17,705 bases of DNA from an uncultured Muribaculaceae bacterium (GTDB lineage Bacteria > Bacteroidota > Bacteroidia > Bacteroidales > Muribaculaceae). The notes under the pieces were generated by a model, which saw nothing but the letters and a program-made list of their open reading frames with translations, did not search any database and was not told the DNA's origin. Positions 13,965 to 17,705 of the stretch are shown here, in pieces. Numbering within the stretch: the stretch's first letter is position 1; the number at the start of each line of letters is the position of its first letter. The stretch covers positions 1-17,705 of the forward strand of contig CAJUAR010000064.1 in NCBI GenBank assembly GCA_910584495.1, given 5' to 3'. Both the position numbers and the translations under genes were made by a program.

Positions 13965-15332
13965 ATGGCAAAGAAACAACAGCGCACAATGTGGTTCTGC
14001 ACTCAGTGCGGGGCCGATTCGCCCAAATGGGTGGGACGTTGCCCCGCCTGCGGCCAATGGAACACCATGGTCGAGGAAAAAGTGGGGCCGGCAAGTTCGT
14101 CGGCAGCGCCCTTGTCGTCGCGCACAAAGTCAACACCAAAGACAGTCAACGCCATAGAGGCCGTCGACGAGCCCCGTATAGTCATGCCCAGCCAGGAACT
14201 AAACCGCGTCCTCGGCGGCGGCCTGGTGCGAGGCTCCATCGTTCTGCTGGGCGGCGAGCCCGGCATTGGCAAGTCGACACTCGTGCTCCAGAACCTCCTG
14301 GCAATCCGCAGCCGCAAAATCCTCTATGTAAGCGGCGAAGAAAGCGCCACTCAGCTCAAGCTGCGCGCCGACCGCATTGGCCGCGGCAGCGACAACGTGT
14401 ATATTGTCTGCGAAACATCGCTCGAAAACATACTAAGCCACATCGACAATGTCGAACCGGAAATTGTGGTGGTCGATTCCATCCAGACCATAGCCACCGA
14501 CACCCTCGATTCGTCGGCGGGAAGCGTGGGACAGGTGCGCGAATGTGCTGCCGCACTGCTCCGGTATGCCAAGGAAAGCGGTGTCCCCGTGCTCCTCATA
14601 GGCCACATCAATAAAGAAGGCACTCTTGCAGGCCCCAAAGTGCTCGAACACATTGTCGATGCCGTGCTGCAGTTCGAAGGCGACCGTCAATATATGTACC
14701 GTCTGCTCCGCGCCATCAAAAACCGTTTTGGCAGCACGGCAGAGATTGGAATCTACGAAATGTGCCAGCGTGGCCTGCGCGAAGTAACCAATCCCTCGGA
14801 AATGCTCATGAGCACCGGCAAAGACGAGCTATCGGGCGTGGCAGTAGGAGTGTCGCTCGAAGGGATACGCCCCTTCCTCATCGAGGTGCAGGCCCTGGTG
14901 AGCTCGGCAGCCTACGGAACTCCGCAACGCTCGGTGACTGGCTTCGACGGCCGCCGCACAAACATGCTCCTGGCCGTGCTCGAAAAACGCGTGGGCTTCA
15001 AACTTGGTGCCAAGGACGTGTTCCTCAACATTGCCGGAGGCCTCAAAGTCAACGACCCCGCCCTCGACCTGGCAGTAATTGCAGCCATCCTGTCGAGCAA
15101 TGTCGACATGACCATTCCTCACGGCTGGTGCATGGCCGGCGAAGTGGGCCTTACCGGCGAAATACGCCCCGTCACTCGCATTGAACAACGCATTGCAGAG
15201 GCCCAGAAACTGGGAATGACCGACATGCTCATTCCCGAATCCAACATCAAAGGCTTTGACACCTCCAAGCTCACCATCCGCCTCCACCAGGTGGGCAAGG
15301 TGGCCGATGCTTTCCGTGTTCTTTTTGGATAA
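13965..15332 (+). CDS. radA: DNA repair protein RadA (Sms)
   Basis: This 455-residue RecA-like ATPase helps process recombination intermediates and extends D-loops by branch migration. Order of parts: an N-terminal zinc finger with Cys12, Cys15, Cys26 and Cys29; Walker A GEPGIGKST (97-105); Walker B-like IVVVDSIQT (167-175); the RadA-specific KNRFGS motif (252-257); and a C-terminal Lon-protease-like fold from about residue 275. Length matches E. coli RadA (460). The frame is open much further upstream, but the ATG at 13965 gives MAKKQQRTMWFCTQCG, the standard start just before the finger, and begins 5 bases after the methyltransferase stop. The protein-like reading upstream is the shadow of that neighbouring gene. 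Confidence 0.96.
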   Translation: MAKKQQRTMWFCTQCGADSPKWVGRCPACGQWNTMVEEKVGPASSSAAPLSSRTKSTPKTVNAIEAVDEPRIVMPSQELNRVLGGGLVRGSIVLLGGEPGIGKSTLVLQNLLAIRSRKILYVSGEESATQLKLRADRIGRGSDNVYIVCETSLENILSHIDNVEPEIVVVDSIQTIATDTLDSSAGSVGQVRECAAALLRYAKESGVPVLLIGHINKEGTLAGPKVLEHIVDAVLQFEGDRQYMYRLLRAIKNRFGSTAEIGIYEMCQRGLREVTNPSEMLMSTGKDELSGVAVGVSLEGIRPFLIEVQALVSSAAYGTPQRSVTGFDGRRTNMLLAVLEKRVGFKLGAKDVFLNIAGGLKVNDPALDLAVIAAILSSNVDMTIPHGWCMAGEVGLTGEIRPVTRIEQRIAEAQKLGMTDMLIPESNIKGFDTSKLTIRLHQVGKVADAFRVLFG

Positions 15333-15357
15333 CGATTATTTCTTAAACAACAACGCT

Positions 15358-16971
15358 ATGAACTACCGACACGACACCTACCTTCCCGGAGCAACCTGGA
15401 TTGTGCTTCTGGCTCTCGCAATCCTTTTCCTGCCATGGTTGGGCGAAACTTTCTACAGCTCCAAAGGCGAGCCCCGCGAAGCCATAGTGGCCATGAGCAT
15501 GCTCCAGAGCGGAGAATGGGTGCTTCCGGTGAGCTATGGCACCGACTTGCCCTTCAAACCACCGTTCATGGCATGGCTCATTGCCGGCCTTGCATGGCTC
15601 TTCAATGGCGGCGTTGTCAACGAATATCTCTCGCGTCTGCCCTCGGCACTGGCTGTCATTTTTATGGTGATGATGGGCTATCGCTGGGCCGTGCGCAACC
15701 GTGGCACTCGTTTCGGAATGATTTTCGCCCTTGTCCTTGCCACAAGCTTCGAGGTGTTCCGCTCGGGCATCATATGCCGTCTGGACATGGTGCTGACCGC
15801 ATGCATGGTGTCGGGCATGCTACTGCTTTTCGACATAGGACGCGAAACAGAACGAATATCGCACACCCGATGGCTACGATATCTTGCCGTAATAGCACTT
15901 TTCACCTGCGCAACACTCACCAAAGGCCCCATAGGCGTGCTTCTGCCCTGCCTCGCCGTGGGCATCTACTGGCTCATCAGCGGCAAACGCTTTTTCACAA
16001 CCCTCGGCATCCTTGTGCTTGTAGCTCTGCTGTCGATGGTGCTCCCCGCATTATGGTACTACGAGGCATACCTTCGCGGCGGCGAAGACTTCTACGCATT
16101 GATGTACGAAGAAAACATCGGCCGCCTCACGGGCACCATGTCATACGAGAGCCACGAAAACCCCATCTGGTATAACTTTATGACCCTTGCCTACGGCATG
16201 CTGCCGTGGATGCTCCTCATGCTCATGTCGCTCGTCTGCATAGGCAAAGCAAGCCGCAGGCCACTCAAACCGGCTGGGATGTTTGCCCTTGTAGCAGCCG
16301 TGGTTGTCGTTGGATTCTACTGCATCCCGGCGAGCAAACGCAGCGTCTATCTCCTGCCGGCATATCCATTTATATGCTATGGCATCACATCGGTCATCGA
16401 CAGCGTGGAAACCATAAAGGTCAACCGCGTCTTCGCCTGGATCATGGCCATAATCGCCGTGCTTGCTCCGCTGGCACTTGCAGCAATGCAGATTTGGCCG
16501 GTAAAAGGCGTAGTGGTCGATACAATTCCCTGGTGGCACTACATCATTCTTGCCATCACCGTCAGCACCGGCATAGCATGGTTTGTGAACCGTCACAGCC
16601 CCGTGGGACACTCCTTGGTCAATGTATGGGCAATATACCTGGCCTATGCCGCCGTGGCTCAGCCGGCAATCCTCAATCCCAGAAGCGACATGTCGTTGGT
16701 CGAAAAACTGCGCGCCATGCCCGACAACACCCCTATGCTGAGCATCGACAGCTGGCCCTACCCCCGCATGTACTCCATCAACTACTATATGAACGACCGT
16801 CTGCGCGGCGTTGAATCGCTCGAAAAAGCCGCCGACTACCCCGCCGGCACGGTGATTTTCGTAACACACAAGGCCGATACCACCGGACTGTCGAAAAACT
16901 TCTCATTCCATCCTGCCCTGAAGCGCGAATGTGATTTCCGCAAACCGCTGGGCATTGCCATCCGTAAATAA
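15358..16971 (+). CDS. ArnT-like membrane glycosyltransferase (GT83/PMT_2 family)
   Basis: This 537-residue protein is predicted to have about 12 transmembrane helices and to transfer a sugar from a polyprenyl-phosphate donor, in the manner of ArnT (aminoarabinose onto lipid A) or protein O-mannosyltransferases. The first periplasmic loop carries the acidic catalytic zone, LGETFYSSKGEPREA (about 28-42), followed by DLPFKPPFMAW (63-73), matching the KPP motif of ArnT. A soluble tail of about 90 residues ends the protein. I chose ATG 15358 because MNYRHDTYLPGATW leads straight into helix 1; an in-frame ATG at 15307 would overlap radA. Sugar and acceptor are unknown; lipid A or another surface glycan is plausible given the LPS-export gene in the same unit. 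Confidence 0.88.
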   Translation: MNYRHDTYLPGATWIVLLALAILFLPWLGETFYSSKGEPREAIVAMSMLQSGEWVLPVSYGTDLPFKPPFMAWLIAGLAWLFNGGVVNEYLSRLPSALAVIFMVMMGYRWAVRNRGTRFGMIFALVLATSFEVFRSGIICRLDMVLTACMVSGMLLLFDIGRETERISHTRWLRYLAVIALFTCATLTKGPIGVLLPCLAVGIYWLISGKRFFTTLGILVLVALLSMVLPALWYYEAYLRGGEDFYALMYEENIGRLTGTMSYESHENPIWYNFMTLAYGMLPWMLLMLMSLVCIGKASRRPLKPAGMFALVAAVVVVGFYCIPASKRSVYLLPAYPFICYGITSVIDSVETIKVNRVFAWIMAIIAVLAPLALAAMQIWPVKGVVVDTIPWWHYIILAITVSTGIAWFVNRHSPVGHSLVNVWAIYLAYAAVAQPAILNPRSDMSLVEKLRAMPDNTPMLSIDSWPYPRMYSINYYMNDRLRGVESLEKAADYPAGTVIFVTHKADTTGLSKNFSFHPALKRECDFRKPLGIAIRK

Positions 16972-16993
16972 ACAGTCAACATAACCAACCCTT

Positions 16994-17006
16994 AAAAAAA
17001 AACAAA
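16994..17006 (+). promoter_or_regulatory. A-rich translation start region of ferritin
   Basis: Nine consecutive A bases (16994-17002) and then CAAA lie directly before the ATG at 17007, with no Shine-Dalgarno site. In Bacteroidota, A-rich leaders of this kind are associated with efficient SD-independent initiation, so strong translation of ferritin is expected. Confidence 0.5.
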
Positions 17007-17525
17007 ATGATCAGTCCAAAAATTCAGGATGCAATCAATGCACAGATCAACGCCGAACTCTGGTCGGCCTATCTGTATCTCTCCATGGGTATGAACTTTG
17101 AAGACAAAGGCCTCAGCGGCGTTGCCAACTGGTTCCGTATCCAGTTCAAAGAAGAACAGGCTCATGCCGAAATCTTCATCAACTACCTCCTGTCGCGCGG
17201 CGGTCGCGTGGTGCTCAAAGCTATCGACGCTGTGCCTACCGAATGGCCCGACTCCCTCGCCGCCTTTACCGACACTCTCGCACACGAAGAAAAAGTGACT
17301 GCTTTGATCAACGCGCTCTACGCACTTGCCGAAGAAGAACACGACTATGCCACACGCGGCAAACTCGACTGGTTCGTAGCCGAACAAGTGGAAGAAGAAG
17401 AAAATGCACGCCAGCTCATCGACCGTCTCAAAATGATGGGCGACAACACTATGGCTCTTTACTCCTTCGATCAGGAACTCGGTGCTCGCGTCTACAACGT
17501 CCCCGCTCCCCTTGCAGCAAAATAA
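17007..17525 (+). CDS. ftnA: Bacterial non-heme ferritin
   Basis: This 172-residue protein forms a 24-subunit cytoplasmic shell that oxidises and stores iron. The full ferroxidase set is visible and keeps the E. coli FtnA numbering exactly: Glu17, Glu50, His53, Glu94, Gln127 and Glu130. The four-helix pattern and length (E. coli FtnA has 165) are normal. No heme-binding Met typical of bacterioferritin is placed in the helix-2 consensus, so this is ferritin rather than Bfr. The gene is 35 bases after the glycosyltransferase and is followed by a strong terminator, so it closes the unit. Ferritin is usually made at higher levels than its neighbours here, so an additional promoter inside the upstream gene is possible, though I did not identify one. 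Confidence 0.96.
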   Translation: MISPKIQDAINAQINAELWSAYLYLSMGMNFEDKGLSGVANWFRIQFKEEQAHAEIFINYLLSRGGRVVLKAIDAVPTEWPDSLAAFTDTLAHEEKVTALINALYALAEEEHDYATRGKLDWFVAEQVEEEENARQLIDRLKMMGDNTMALYSFDQELGARVYNVPAPLAAK

Positions 17526-17546
17526 GCAGTCTCAACTCATCAAGCC

Positions 17547-17580
17547 ACAGCCCCGCACCCCTATGCGGGGCTGTTTTAAT
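17547..17580 (+). terminator. Strong intrinsic terminator after ferritin
   Basis: CAGCCCCGCA (17548-17557) and TGCGGGGCTG (17564-17573) form a perfect GC-rich 10-bp stem, extended by an A-T pair, with a 6-base loop and a TTTT run at 17574-17577. It begins 22 bases after the ferritin stop and probably ends the whole unit that starts near 8983. Confidence 0.93.
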
Positions 17581-17638
17581 TATAACCGGCCGAAACATGC
17601 ACCGCTTATCGGATAATCCGCCATAACGCCGCAAGAAC

Positions 17639-17646
17639 TAAATTTG
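17639..17646 (+). promoter_or_regulatory. Possible -7 box for a gene beyond the right edge
   Basis: TAAATTTG fits TAnnTTTG and lies after the ferritin terminator in AT-rich DNA with no open gene up to the window end. An 11-bp palindrome, CGGATAATCCG, sits at 17610-17620, about 20 bases upstream, and could be an operator. With no downstream gene in view this stays tentative. Confidence 0.35.
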
Positions 17647-17705
17647 CATAATTCCTCAAATTCGCAGCCAATCCGTTTGCTCGAACCGATTTAATTGTTA
17701 CGCGT

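Overview
The window looks like chromosomal DNA of a Bacteroidales bacterium, most likely Muribaculaceae or a close relative. This is inferred from protein style (zinc-cysteine-free Tgt, MINPP-type phytase with a HAE motif, small two-helix ORF before dxs-trkA-trkH), from near absence of Shine-Dalgarno sites, from A-rich leaders, and from several Bacteroides-type -7 boxes (TAnnTTTG). No species call is possible from sequence reading alone. The content is mostly housekeeping; I see no CRISPR array, rRNA, tRNA, prophage or complete insertion sequence.

Layout. Bases 1-315 are an AT-rich, gene-poor leader full of inverted and direct repeats in front of a PiT-family phosphate transporter (316-2586, +). 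The transporter converges on a secreted MINPP-like histidine phosphatase/phytase (2668-3945, -). Between them lies a small element with 13-14 bp inverted ends flanked by TTA, which resembles a MITE or could act as a two-way terminator. Phytase and phosphate importer together suggest a phosphate-scavenging pair. A compact divergent region (3946-4035) separates the phytase from the next unit. Its two -7 boxes and a 7-bp inverted repeat are all centred on the same point.

The first rightward unit (4036-8962) encodes a 56-residue two-helix membrane protein, Dxs (isoprenoid precursor synthesis), TrkA and TrkH (potassium uptake). Genes overlap or lie within 10 bases of each other.

The second rightward unit starts at a -7 box at 8983-8990 and runs to a strong intrinsic terminator at 17547-17580. 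It encodes a sugar-phosphate nucleotidyltransferase, Tgt (queuosine in tRNA), an LptF/LptG-family permease, BioB, a SpoU/TrmH-type RNA methyltransferase, RadA, an ArnT-like membrane glycosyltransferase and ferritin. All gaps are 4-35 bases, so cotranscription is plausible, though internal promoters (notably for ferritin) are not excluded.

Most interesting points: Tgt has lost its three zinc-binding cysteines; BioB has Ser in place of one [2Fe-2S] cysteine ligand; the MITE-like element; the exactly symmetric divergent promoter region; the repeat-rich leader of the phosphate transporter; and the small ORF coupled to dxs.
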